A stretch of DNA of 64,000 bases, taken from NCBI GenBank assembly GCA_947365245.1, contig CANAWG010000001.1, positions 1-64,000 of the forward strand, written 5' to 3'. The first letter of the stretch is position 1; every line of letters starts with the position of its first letter. The notes beneath the pieces were generated by a model, which saw only the letters and a program-made list of their open reading frames with translations, ran no database searches and was not told the DNA's origin. This DNA is from an uncultured Oscillibacter sp. (lineage in GTDB: Bacteria; Bacillota; Clostridia; Oscillospirales; Oscillospiraceae). Positions 57,049-64,000 of this stretch are shown here, piece by piece. Made by a program: the position numbers and the translations under genes.

Positions 57049-58467
57049 TCAGTCCTGGTCCCGGATCACCGCCTCCGGCGGCGCGTCCAGCTGCCAGGGG
57101 TCGTCCAGGAGGCTGTGGAGATACCGCATGGCGGAGGCGAAGTAGAACCCGTCCACAATCCGCTCGTCGGTGACGAAGCAGCAGTCGATGTACTTGCGCA
57201 GCACGGCGCCGCCGTCCCGCCGGGTTTCGTACACCCGCCGCTTCCTGCCGAACGAGCAGAACACCGGCACGTTGCCGAAGTCGTACAGATGGTGGTAGAT
57301 GGGCGGGATGCCCAGAGACGCCATGGAGGTGATGTACAAAGAGCCATGGAACGGCGAGAGCTTTGTCAGCGCCCGGGGCAGGAGGCCGAAGTAGTCCAGG
57401 GTCTGCAGGAGAAAGACGAAGAATTTCAGCACCAGGCCCGGAATCAGATTGAAAGCCCCCGCCAGCTTGTCAAAGCCGGTGTCCAGCGGCGCGTCCTTTA
57501 CCGACTGGACCTTTTCGTTGAACTTCCCGTACACCGTGTCCGCCGTGTCGGCGGGGTCAAAGGTCACTTTAATCACCGTGTCCGGGGAATCCGTGGACAT
57601 CTCCTTTTTGATGGTCATATTGACCTCGATCTCCCGGTCCCGGCAGAAGATCTTCTGCCCCGCGATGAACCGGTTCAGCCCCGGATACCGGGCGCAGACG
57701 CGGACGTAGGCCGCCAGCAGCACGTGGAGGACGCCGAAGTTCCTCATGCCCGCCCGCCGCTTCTCGGCGATGTAGCGGTCCGCGGCGGTGACCTCGATGT
57801 GGTCCTCGATGAAGTTCTGGGAGGTGTTGCGGGTCTTCATGATATAGGGGGACACCGCGAAGATGGGGGAGAGCTTCCGAAGCCGCCGGCCGTCGCTGCG
57901 GTCGCCGAAGCCGGGGACGTACTCCCCCTCCCCCGCCGTCCGCCTCTTCATGGCCAGAGACACGCACAGCAGCGCCGCCATGCACAAAAGCACCGACGCC
58001 TCCGGCAGCCAGTCGTGGAGGGGCCAGCCGGCCTTCTGCCTGTCCTCCACAAGAATGTGGTACAGCAGCGGCAGGCCGAAGAGTAGCCACAGCGGCTTCT
58101 GGGTGGGCACCCGGCCCGTCACCGTGGCGGTGTAGAGGGCCGCCACCAGGGCGTACAGCCCCAGGCAGAGGACCGTGTGCACCAGAGACGGAAAGCCCAG
58201 CGCCTTGACGGCGAAGAACACGCACCCCAGCCACACGGGGATGGCGGAGCGGAAGAGGCGGTCCTTTCCGTCCCGCAGGAGAATCAGCACAAAGGACACG
58301 TTCGCCGCGAGAGGCAGGAGGATTTGGAGGCACAGGAAAGACCGGGGGAGCGGCGGCTCCCCGCAGGCCCACACAATGCGCGCCACTGCCGAGCAAACCA
58401 TGAACAGCACTGACAGGATCACCGGGAGCGTAAACCCCGGCAGGTAGTAGATTGTCTTTCTTTTCAT
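57049..58467 (-). CDS. Membrane protein fused to an E2/CAT-like acyltransferase domain
   Basis: The 472-residue protein has five or six membrane helices (residues 8-165) followed by a cytosolic domain (215-460) that resembles the catalytic core of 2-oxoacid dehydrogenase E2 and chloramphenicol acetyltransferases. NFGVLHVLLAAYVRVCARYP and GSLYITSMASLGIPPIYHHL fit that fold. The usual DHRxxDG active-site motif reads DERIVDG near residue 438, so the catalytic histidine is Glu. It starts at ATG 58467. Catalysis may be lost or changed. The role is unknown. Confidence 0.65.
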   Translation of the reverse strand: MKRKTIYYLPGFTLPVILSVLFMVCSAVARIVWACGEPPLPRSFLCLQILLPLAANVSFVLILLRDGKDRLFRSAIPVWLGCVFFAVKALGFPSLVHTVLCLGLYALVAALYTATVTGRVPTQKPLWLLFGLPLLYHILVEDRQKAGWPLHDWLPEASVLLCMAALLCVSLAMKRRTAGEGEYVPGFGDRSDGRRLRKLSPIFAVSPYIMKTRNTSQNFIEDHIEVTAADRYIAEKRRAGMRNFGVLHVLLAAYVRVCARYPGLNRFIAGQKIFCRDREIEVNMTIKKEMSTDSPDTVIKVTFDPADTADTVYGKFNEKVQSVKDAPLDTGFDKLAGAFNLIPGLVLKFFVFLLQTLDYFGLLPRALTKLSPFHGSLYITSMASLGIPPIYHHLYDFGNVPVFCSFGRKRRVYETRRDGGAVLRKYIDCCFVTDERIVDGFYFASAMRYLHSLLDDPWQLDAPPEAVIRDQD

Positions 58468-58602
58468 AGCTCGCTGATTATATCACACCTTCGCACCGCT
58501 GGAAAGTTCTTTGGGGGAAATTTCCAGCAAAAATTCCCAAAAAAGCAGGGGGCGGCGTCCCCACCGCGCCCCTGCTCCACAGGCTTCGATTTTCCCCCGG
58601 CC

Positions 58603-59166
58603 TCAGCCCTTGACCGTCCCGTCCGCGTTGAACAGCGGCAGGGGGGCCAGGAATTTGATGTCGGGCCGGTTTTGGGCGTCGCCCTCCGCCAGCACCGCCA
58701 CCCGGCCGGCCACGGTGCCGCCGGCCATGGCCACCAGGGCCTCCATGGCGTGGAGGGAGCCGCCGGTGGAGATCACGTCGTCCATCAGCAGAATCCGTCT
58801 GCCCCGGATCAGGTCCGCGTCGTCCCGGCCCAGGAAGAGCTTCTGCTCCCCGGCGGTGGTGATGGACTGGTCGGTCACATGGATGGGGTCCGGCATGTAG
58901 GCCTTGGGGCCCTTCCGGGCGATAAAGTACTTTTTGGCCCCGGACTGCCGGGCCATCTCGTGAATCAGGGGGATGCTCTTGGCCTCGGCGGTGAGCATGT
59001 AGTCATAGCTGTCCGCGCTCACCAGCTTCAAAAGCTCCCGGGCGCAGGCCACCGTCAGCTCCGCGTCGCCGAAGACAATGAACGCGCCGATGTACAGCTC
59101 CTCCGTGACCTTGCAGATGGGCAGCTCCCGCCTGACGCCCGCCACCTCGATGGGATATGTATGCAT
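58603..59166 (-). CDS. Phosphoribosyltransferase family protein (adenine PRTase-like)
   Basis: The 187-residue protein has the PRPP-binding loop ILLMDDVISTGGSLHAM near residue 130. The upstream YMLTAEAKSIPLIHEMARQS and ARKGPKAY fit adenine/purine phosphoribosyltransferases (apt-like, with an added N-terminal strand pair). It likely salvages a purine base. ATG 59166 follows GGGAGAGGAG; the longer frame crosses a T-rich promoter and is rejected. It is monocistronic. Confidence 0.85.
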   Translation of the reverse strand: MHTYPIEVAGVRRELPICKVTEELYIGAFIVFGDAELTVACARELLKLVSADSYDYMLTAEAKSIPLIHEMARQSGAKKYFIARKGPKAYMPDPIHVTDQSITTAGEQKLFLGRDDADLIRGRRILLMDDVISTGGSLHAMEALVAMAGGTVAGRVAVLAEGDAQNRPDIKFLAPLPLFNADGTVKG

Positions 59167-59309
59167 GTCTCCTCTCCCTTTCTCAAAAAATCTCTCCGGG
59201 GTTTTTTCCAAAATCATTATACCCCGCCCCTGTGAAAAGTCAATAAGACAATGGCGTTTGGAATTTGCGGAAAACCCCATCTTTTTCCCCGGGAAACGCC
59301 GCCTCCCTC

Positions 59310-59338
59310 TTGCTTCTTTCCCGGGAAGGTGCTAGAAT
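59310..59338 (+). promoter_or_regulatory. Promoter of gdhA
   Basis: TTGCTT (59310-59315) and TAGAAT (59333-59338) are 17 bases apart, 72 bases upstream of the start. Confidence 0.75.
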
Positions 59339-59409
59339 GAGGAGGAAAGGCGGGATGTCCCGCCGCCCCCCGATGGGATCGTCACGATTTTAAGAGGAGG
59401 TCATTTCAG

Positions 59410-60759
59410 ATGAATGCATATCTCGCCCGCGTGATCGAAAGCGTCAAGACCAAGCACGCCGATGAGCCGGAGTTTATCCAGACGGTGGAGGAGGTCCTCA
59501 CCTCCCTGGAGCCCGTGGTGGAAAAGCACCCCGAGTACGAGAAAGCCTGCCTGCTGGAGCGGCTGGTGGAGCCGGAGCGGACCATCAGCTTCCGCGTGAC
59601 GTGGATGGCGGACGACGGCACCTGGCACACCAACACCGGCTGGCGCTGCCAGTTCAACGGCGCTATCGGCCCCTACAAGGGCGGCCTGCGGTTCCAGAAG
59701 AACGTGAATCTCAGCATCATGAAGTTCCTGGGCTTCGAGCAGACGTTTAAAAACTCCCTGACCGGCCTGCCCATCGGCGGCGGCAAGGGCGGCAGCGACT
59801 TCGACCCCACCGGCAAGTCCGACGCGGAGATCATGCGCTTCTGCCAGTCTTTCATGACGGCCCTGTACCGCTACATCGGCCCGGACGTGGACGTGCCCGC
59901 CGGCGACATGGGCGTGGGCACCCGGGAGATCAGCTATCTCTTCGGTCAGTACCGCCGCCTGCGGGGCGCCTGGGAGAACGGCGTCCTCACCGGCAAGGAC
60001 TTCGCCTCCGGCGGCTCCCTGGTGCGGCCCGAGGCCACGGGCTTTGGCTCCGTGTACTATCTGGAGAACGTCCTCAAGCACGAGGGCGAGGAGATCAAGG
60101 GCAAGACCATCGCCTGCGCGGGCTTCGGCAACGTGACCTGGGGCATCTGCAAAAAGGCGACCCAGCTGGGGGCCAAGGTGGTCACCCTCTCCGGCCCCGA
60201 CGGGTACGTCTACGACCCCGACGGCGTCGCCACCCAGGAAAAGATCGACTACCTGGTGGAGATGCGCGCCTCCGGCCGGAACCGGGTGCAGGACTACTCC
60301 GACAAGTTCGGCGTGCAGTTCTTCCCCGGAGAGAAGCCCTGGGGCGTGAAGGTGGACGTGTGCATGCCCTCCGCCATGCAGAACGACGTGCATCTGGAGC
60401 ACGCCAGGAAGATCGCCGAGAGCGGCGTGAAGTACTACATCGAAGTGGCCAATATGCCCACCACCAACGACGCGCTGAAGTTCCTGCTGGACCAGCCCGG
60501 CATCATCGTCGCCCCCTCCAAGGCGGTCAACGCCGGCGGCGTGGCCACCTCCGCCCTGGAGATGGCCCAGAACAGCGAGCGCCTGGTCTGGACGGAGACG
60601 GAGGTGGATCAGCAGCTCCGCCACATCATGGACACCATCTACAACATGAGCGTGGAGGCCGCGGAGAAGTACGGCCTGGGCTACAACCTGGTGGCGGGCG
60701 CCAACATCGCCAGCTTCCAGAGAATCGCCGACGCCATGATGGCGCAGGGCATCTTCTAA
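59410..60759 (+). CDS. gdhA: NADP-type glutamate dehydrogenase
   Basis: The 449-residue protein has TNTGWRCQFNGAIGPYKGGL and TGLPIGGGKGGSDFDPTGKS, where the second has the catalytic-lysine region typical of hexameric bacterial GdhA. GFGNVTWGICKKA (GxGxxx-type nucleotide site) is near residue 240. It makes glutamate from 2-oxoglutarate and ammonia, or the reverse. ATG 59410 follows AGAGGAGGTC. It is single and strongly terminated. The length is standard. Confidence 0.97.
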   Translation: MNAYLARVIESVKTKHADEPEFIQTVEEVLTSLEPVVEKHPEYEKACLLERLVEPERTISFRVTWMADDGTWHTNTGWRCQFNGAIGPYKGGLRFQKNVNLSIMKFLGFEQTFKNSLTGLPIGGGKGGSDFDPTGKSDAEIMRFCQSFMTALYRYIGPDVDVPAGDMGVGTREISYLFGQYRRLRGAWENGVLTGKDFASGGSLVRPEATGFGSVYYLENVLKHEGEEIKGKTIACAGFGNVTWGICKKATQLGAKVVTLSGPDGYVYDPDGVATQEKIDYLVEMRASGRNRVQDYSDKFGVQFFPGEKPWGVKVDVCMPSAMQNDVHLEHARKIAESGVKYYIEVANMPTTNDALKFLLDQPGIIVAPSKAVNAGGVATSALEMAQNSERLVWTETEVDQQLRHIMDTIYNMSVEAAEKYGLGYNLVAGANIASFQRIADAMMAQGIF

Positions 60760-60763
60760 AATC

Positions 60764-60789
60764 CGTCCAAAATCCGCGGATTTTGGACG
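60764..60789 (+). terminator. Hairpin after gdhA
   Basis: CGTCCAAAATCC pairs with GGATTTTGGACG (12 bp perfect). There is no T-run, so it is a stabiliser or a weak terminator. A second strong hairpin follows at 60821-60850. Confidence 0.6.
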
Positions 60790-60820
60790 AGGGAGGGTTT
60801 GCACTCCCCTACGCGCACTC

Positions 60821-60973
60821 AGCCCCCACCCGCCAAAGCGGGTGGGGGCTTCGCACACTCCGGGGAGTGAGAAGCGTTTTTGGCGACGTACACGCCGCCG
60901 CCAAAAACAGATTTGAATTGATTTCGCCGCCCTCGGGCGGCGAAACTCCCGCGGAGTGCCTTCGGGCACTTTC
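60821..60973. repeat. Dispersed multi-hairpin intergenic element, copy D (divergent)
   Basis: Hairpins AGCCCCCACCCGC/GCGGGTGGGGGCT, GTTTTTGGCG/CGCCAAAAAC (60876-60908), TTTCGCCGCC/GGCGGCGAAA (60922-60945) and AGTGCC/GGCACT lie in order. The middle loop ACGTACACGCC equals that of copy C. It is a distant member: it keeps the order but lacks copies A-C linkers. Confidence 0.6.
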
Positions 60974-61011
60974 GGAGGGCTTTCAGCCGCAAAGCAGGGG
61001 GCCTCCCCGTC

Positions 61012-62031
61012 TCACTCATCCCCCGCCGGCGCGCCGCCGGGCAGCTCCCGGGCTCCGGCTGGACCGGACGCCGCGGCGGGATCCGCTTCCACGGTGTCCG
61101 CCGGGACCGCCTGGGGCTCCGCGGGAATGGCGGCAGTCCGGCTCTCCTCCGCTCCGATCATCCCCCGGATATAGTCCGTAACCTCGTCCAGCGTCTCCGC
61201 ATCCGCGATGTCCTCATAGACGCCCCGCTCAAAATCCAGGCTCTCCCCGGTGTCCAGGAACACGAACCGCAGCCCCTCGGAGAGGTAGAAGTCCGCCAGG
61301 TCGGCGTAGCAGAACCAGCTGTCCCCCTCCTGCCGGCCGGTCTCCGCCGTGGCGGCGGCGGGCATGAAGACGGCCTCGCTGCCCACCTTCAAATCGTCCA
61401 GCGGGCCGGAGAGGCTGGTGGTCATATCCGGCCCGCCCATGTAGAGAACGGTCCGGATCTCCCCGGGATGCACGTCCCCCCGGATGCGGTCGGTGATCTC
61501 CACCGACGCCGCGGTGTACTGCGTCTCGCAGCCGCCGCCTTCCACCACGTAGTACCGCAGCGCCCGGACGGTGCCCCGGAAGATAGCCGTGTCCATGGCG
61601 AAGATCTCCTCCGGCGGCAGCCAGGCCACGCAGGAGGCGGAGCTGAATCCCGTCCGGTCCCCGGGTCCCTCTTTCCGGTTCTCTGTTCCCCCCAGCTCTC
61701 CGATCTCCACATTGACGGAGCAGCGGGGGACCGGACCGTCGGGCTCGTAGTCCGCGCCGTCCAGGCCGCCCGTGTCCCCGCCGCCGGCGGGGGCGCTCTC
61801 CTGGGAGGCCTGAACATGGACCGCCGGATAAAAACTCTCCAGCAGCGCCGCCCATCTCCCCGCGTCCTTCAGCCGCCCCAGGGCCAGGGCCCCCGCCAGC
61901 ACCAGGGCCAGACACGCCGCCAACGCCCCGTACCGCCGCCGGGGGCGGCTCTCTTTCCTCATACTCTCCGCCTCCGTGATCTGGTCCTCCCGAACCTCCC
62001 CCACGGCGCGGAACAACTCCTCTTTCGTCAT
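61012..62031 (-). CDS. Membrane-anchored anti-sigma-like protein
   Basis: The 339-residue protein begins MTKEELFRAVGEVREDQITE, has a basic RRRY stretch and one membrane helix (GALAACLALVLAGALALG, about residues 33-51). An extracellular part follows that has no catalytic motif I know, with a Pro/Ala-rich tail. Its ATG overlaps the sigma stop (ATGA), as in the 40-kb pair. It should restrain the sigma factor at 62.0-62.6 kb. The external signal is unknown. Confidence 0.68.
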   Translation of the reverse strand: MTKEELFRAVGEVREDQITEAESMRKESRPRRRYGALAACLALVLAGALALGRLKDAGRWAALLESFYPAVHVQASQESAPAGGGDTGGLDGADYEPDGPVPRCSVNVEIGELGGTENRKEGPGDRTGFSSASCVAWLPPEEIFAMDTAIFRGTVRALRYYVVEGGGCETQYTAASVEITDRIRGDVHPGEIRTVLYMGGPDMTTSLSGPLDDLKVGSEAVFMPAAATAETGRQEGDSWFCYADLADFYLSEGLRFVFLDTGESLDFERGVYEDIADAETLDEVTDYIRGMIGAEESRTAAIPAEPQAVPADTVEADPAAASGPAGARELPGGAPAGDE

Positions 62032-62576
62032 AGGTCGTACCCCTCCTCGATCAAATAGGCCCGCAGCCCTTTTCGGGCGCGGTGGAGCAGGGACTTCACC
62101 TTTCCCTGGGTAAAGCCGTATCCGGCGGCGATCTCCTGAATGGCGTCGCAGTACCAGTACCGCCGGAGAAAGACCCGCCGGCACTCCGGGGACACGGTGT
62201 CCAGGTACGCCGAGATGGCCTCCCCCAGCCGCCTGAGATCGAAGTCCTCCCCCGCGCCGCCGCCCACGCACTCCCCAAGCTCCTCCAGCGCCGCCGTGCA
62301 GCCGCTCCTGCCCTGGGCGGTGTTGTAGTCATAGCGGTCCAGGGCGGTGTTCCGGGCGATGCGCCCCAGAAAGGGCGGCAGACGCTGGGGCCTCTGGGGC
62401 GGCATGGCGTTCCAGGCCCCCAGCCAGGTGTCCCCCAGGCACTCCTCCACGTCCCGGCCGTCCCCCAGCACCCGGCGGATGATGGCGGCGCAGTAGTTGC
62501 CGTACTTGGCCGCCGTGGCCCGGATGGCCTCCTCGGAGCGCTCCCAGTACAATGCGATGATGTCGCTGTCCTCCAT
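62028..62576 (-). CDS. ECF-type RNA polymerase sigma factor, second paralogue
   Basis: The 182-residue protein starts MEDSDIIALYWERSEEAIRA and shares the MEDSxIIxLYWxR start and layout with the 39.5-kb sigma factor. Region 2 contains DVEECLGDTWLGAWNAMPPQ; region 4 contains VSPECRRVFLRRYWYCDAIQ and a helix-turn-helix. ATG 62576 follows AAAGGAAGTG. The two factors probably form one paralogous set. Confidence 0.9.
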   Translation of the reverse strand: MEDSDIIALYWERSEEAIRATAAKYGNYCAAIIRRVLGDGRDVEECLGDTWLGAWNAMPPQRPQRLPPFLGRIARNTALDRYDYNTAQGRSGCTAALEELGECVGGGAGEDFDLRRLGEAISAYLDTVSPECRRVFLRRYWYCDAIQEIAAGYGFTQGKVKSLLHRARKGLRAYLIEEGYDL

Positions 62577-62648
62577 GTGTTCACTTCCTTTGAAAGCTGC
62601 TTTCACCTCTTTAGTCGGAACCGGGGGGCCGTTGGTTCCGCGGCGGGC

Positions 62649-62688
62649 AAAAAAATCGGGCCGGGAATCCGATTCCCGCCCGATTTCA
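62649..62688 (-). terminator. Terminator of the minus-strand PPTase gene
   Basis: On the minus strand AAATCGGGC-GGGAATC pairs with GATTCCC-GCCCGATTT and is followed by a T-run. It lies between PPTase and the sigma gene upstream region. Confidence 0.75.
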
Positions 62689-62757
62689 TCCGTGCTTCTC
62701 CAAAAACGCCGTTCCGGCCCCAGGTGCGCCGGCCTCCCCGCCGGTCACCGCGTCCTC

Positions 62758-63390
62758 TCAGATTTCTCCGTCAGGCGGTTTTTCCGGCGTCTCCTCCGGC
62801 GGATTGCCCAGAACCAGCCGCCGCACGGTGCCGGAGCGCTCGGCGCCGCCGGCGGCCACCCCCGCCGCGTAGCCGGGAAAGGTCTCGATCTCATAGTAGA
62901 CCTCGCCGTACCGCAGGGGCGTCTCCCCCTGCATCATGGTGCCCACACCGTCGCCGCTGCGCTTGGCCCGGGCCTCCCGCCGCACCCAGCTGCGGAAAAA
63001 ATCCTCCCGGGTGTCCACGTCCGCCAGCCGCCGCATGGCCCGCTGGCTCACCGGGCGGATGTGCTCGATGTCCACTCCCAGGGGCTCGTCCGCCACCCCC
63101 ACCAGCACCGCGCCGGCGGTATGGCTCAGGTTGAACTGCACCTCCGGGTGCCGGGGAAAATAGGGCTTTCCCCTGTTCGTCAGGGCGATCTCCGGCAGCT
63201 CCCTCCAGCCGCAGAGCTCCCGCAGGGCCTGACACAGAATGAAATAGGCGCAAAGCGGCTCCTGCCGCTTTGCCTCCCGCTGGAGCAGCAGCCGCTCCCG
63301 GCGCGCAGGAGGCAGCAGCGCCATCATGGTCTCCGTCTCCTCCGCCGTCAGCGGCCTCCCCAGCCGGGCCGCCCAAAGTTCGATGGACAT
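62758..63390 (-). CDS. 4'-phosphopantetheinyl transferase (Sfp-like)
   Basis: The 210-residue protein has FNLSHTAGAVLVGVADEPLG and VDIEHIRPVSQRAM, where the GVDIE motif binds magnesium, and a later FFRSWVRREARAK (W-x(3)EA) typical of Sfp-type enzymes. It moves the phosphopantetheine arm from coenzyme A to carrier proteins. A Pro/Glu tail adds about 30 residues. ATG 63390 follows AGAGAGAAAG. It may serve a fatty acid or peptide synthase elsewhere; none is in the window. Confidence 0.88.
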   Translation of the reverse strand: MSIELWAARLGRPLTAEETETMMALLPPARRERLLLQREAKRQEPLCAYFILCQALRELCGWRELPEIALTNRGKPYFPRHPEVQFNLSHTAGAVLVGVADEPLGVDIEHIRPVSQRAMRRLADVDTREDFFRSWVRREARAKRSGDGVGTMMQGETPLRYGEVYYEIETFPGYAAGVAAGGAERSGTVRRLVLGNPPEETPEKPPDGEI

Positions 63391-63626
63391 CGCTTTCTCT
63401 CTCCTCCGCCGTCATCATTCATTGTCCGCCAGCTTCATTGTAGCCGCCGTTCCCGCCGGTGTAAAGCCCCCTTTCTCACAAAATTTTCTGAAAATTTATG
63501 AAAAAAAAGAGGAAAATCCATGGGCGCGGGGTATATGTAGTATACCGCATTGAATTCCGCCGTCGGTTTTCTGTATGACCGGCGGGAAATTTGGAAAAAC
63601 TGACCGAACGGAGGGAGGCGGTGTCC
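63391..63626. promoter_or_regulatory. PPTase/dnaG divergent intergenic region
   Basis: This 236-base region holds AT-rich promoter-like DNA. GGTATA-N5-TATACC at 63530-63546 is a small palindrome about 80 bases before dnaG and could carry a -10 box or an operator. Nothing else is clear. Confidence 0.45.
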
Positions 63627-64000
63627 GTGGCGTTTCCCCAGAGCTTCCTGGACGAGCTGGTGGCCCGGTGCGACATCGTGGACGTGGTGGGCAGTTACGT
63701 CCAGCTGACCCGCAAGGGCGCCAACCTCTTTGGTCTGTGTCCTTTCCACAGCGAGAAGACCGGCTCTTTCTCCGTCTCTCCGGACAAGCAGATCTACTAC
63801 TGCTTCGGCTGCAAAAAGGGCGGCGGCGTCGTGAACTTCATCATGGAGGAGGAGAATCTGACTTTCCCCGACGCGGTGCGGTTCCTGGCCAAGCGGGCGG
63901 GGATGGAGGTTCCGGAGGAGGAGGGCGACCGGGAGGCCGGCCGCCGCCGGGCCCGGCTCCTGGAGCTGAACCGGGACGCCGCCCGCTTCTACCACCAGCT
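63627..64000 (+). CDS. dnaG: DNA primase DnaG, N-terminal part (cut by window edge)
   Basis: The frame reads AFPQSFLDELVARCDIVDVV and the CHC2 zinc finger (LCPFHSEKTGSFSVSPDKQI and YYCFGCKKGGG), the DNA-binding start of primase. GTG 63627 lies 8 bases after GAGGGAGG; a GTG at 63621 abuts that site and is rejected. The gene runs off the window after about 124 codons. rpoD often follows dnaG in Firmicutes, but that lies outside. Confidence 0.95.
   Translation, partial: MAFPQSFLDELVARCDIVDVVGSYVQLTRKGANLFGLCPFHSEKTGSFSVSPDKQIYYCFGCKKGGGVVNFIMEEENLTFPDAVRFLAKRAGMEVPEEEGDREAGRRRARLLELNRDAARFYHQ

Noticed and set aside
1-64000. CRISPR array or cas genes
   Set aside because: No regularly spaced direct repeats of 25-40 bases were seen. 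The repeated segments are hairpin elements or Sel1 coding repeats.

Overview
The window joins two kinds of DNA. Bases 1 to about 23.9 kb are the right-hand part of an integrative and conjugative element of the Tn1549/CTn2 type: mid-GC, densely packed, with many ATGA-coupled starts and TTG starts behind strong ribosome binding sites. The left end lies outside the window. From about 23.95 kb onward the DNA is a GC-rich Firmicute chromosome. Gene content (KtrAB, EF-P, S-layer homology protein, L33-SecE-NusG-L11-L1-L10-L7/L12 cluster, AraC/MATE pair) and GGAGG-type ribosome binding sites suggest a gut Clostridia member, most like Oscillospiraceae (Flavonifractor, Lawsonibacter or Oscillibacter relatives). 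The genus is an inference.

Mobile element layout. 1-11 kb is the mating-apparatus operon on the plus strand: Maff2 tail, VirB6-like protein, radical SAM protein, PrgI, VirB4 ATPase, orphan DNA methyltransferase, NlpC/P60 hydrolase, DUF4315, DUF4366, topoisomerase III and a Cys-rich protein. 11.1-14.4 kb carries a 1011-residue fused antirestriction protein and a transfer-assisting protein. 14.4-18.3 kb holds a SLOG protein, two XRE regulators, a membrane protein, and the relaxase with MobC behind a candidate oriT. A dyad-rich block from this oriT recurs, inverted, upstream of the antirestriction gene. 18.3-19.9 kb is an AT-rich cargo island: strong promoter, 8-residue leader peptide, hairpins including a perfect terminator, a Cys-rich KTR protein and an RlmN/Cfr-like 23S rRNA methylase, laid out like an inducible ribosome-protection gene. 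20.0-23.9 kb contains a sigma/HTH regulatory pair, TnpW, a resolvase domain that lacks its catalytic serine, and the large serine recombinase that should mobilise the element.

Chromosomal layout. 24-31 kb: YqeG, EF-P, pantothenate kinase and nicotinate phosphoribosyltransferase (pncB). An accessory patch follows pncB, with a nearly T-free 459-base tract, an 88-residue protein and an HNH endonuclease. It is closed by a deleted second copy of pncB ends. 31-41.7 kb: cardiolipin synthase, a TtcA-like protein, a 19-repeat Sel1 protein, tRNA-Gln, KtrA/KtrB and an ECF sigma/anti-sigma pair. 41.9-50.2 kb: HtrA protease, FAD oxidoreductase, hydroxyacid dehydrogenase, AraC/MATE and a sodium symporter. 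50.3-54.1 kb: the ribosomal protein/NusG/SecE cluster with an L10 leader. 54.4-64 kb: VanX-like lipoprotein, RuvX, SLH protein, a membrane-anchored E2-like protein, phosphoribosyltransferase, glutamate dehydrogenase, a second sigma/anti-sigma pair, phosphopantetheinyl transferase and the start of DnaG.

The strongest leads are the T-free tract, the family of dispersed multi-hairpin intergenic elements whose stems covary (26.3, 33.1, 51.6 and 60.9 kb), the duplicated oriT-like block, the attenuator-controlled Cfr/RlmN-like methylase, and the coupled dead resolvase.
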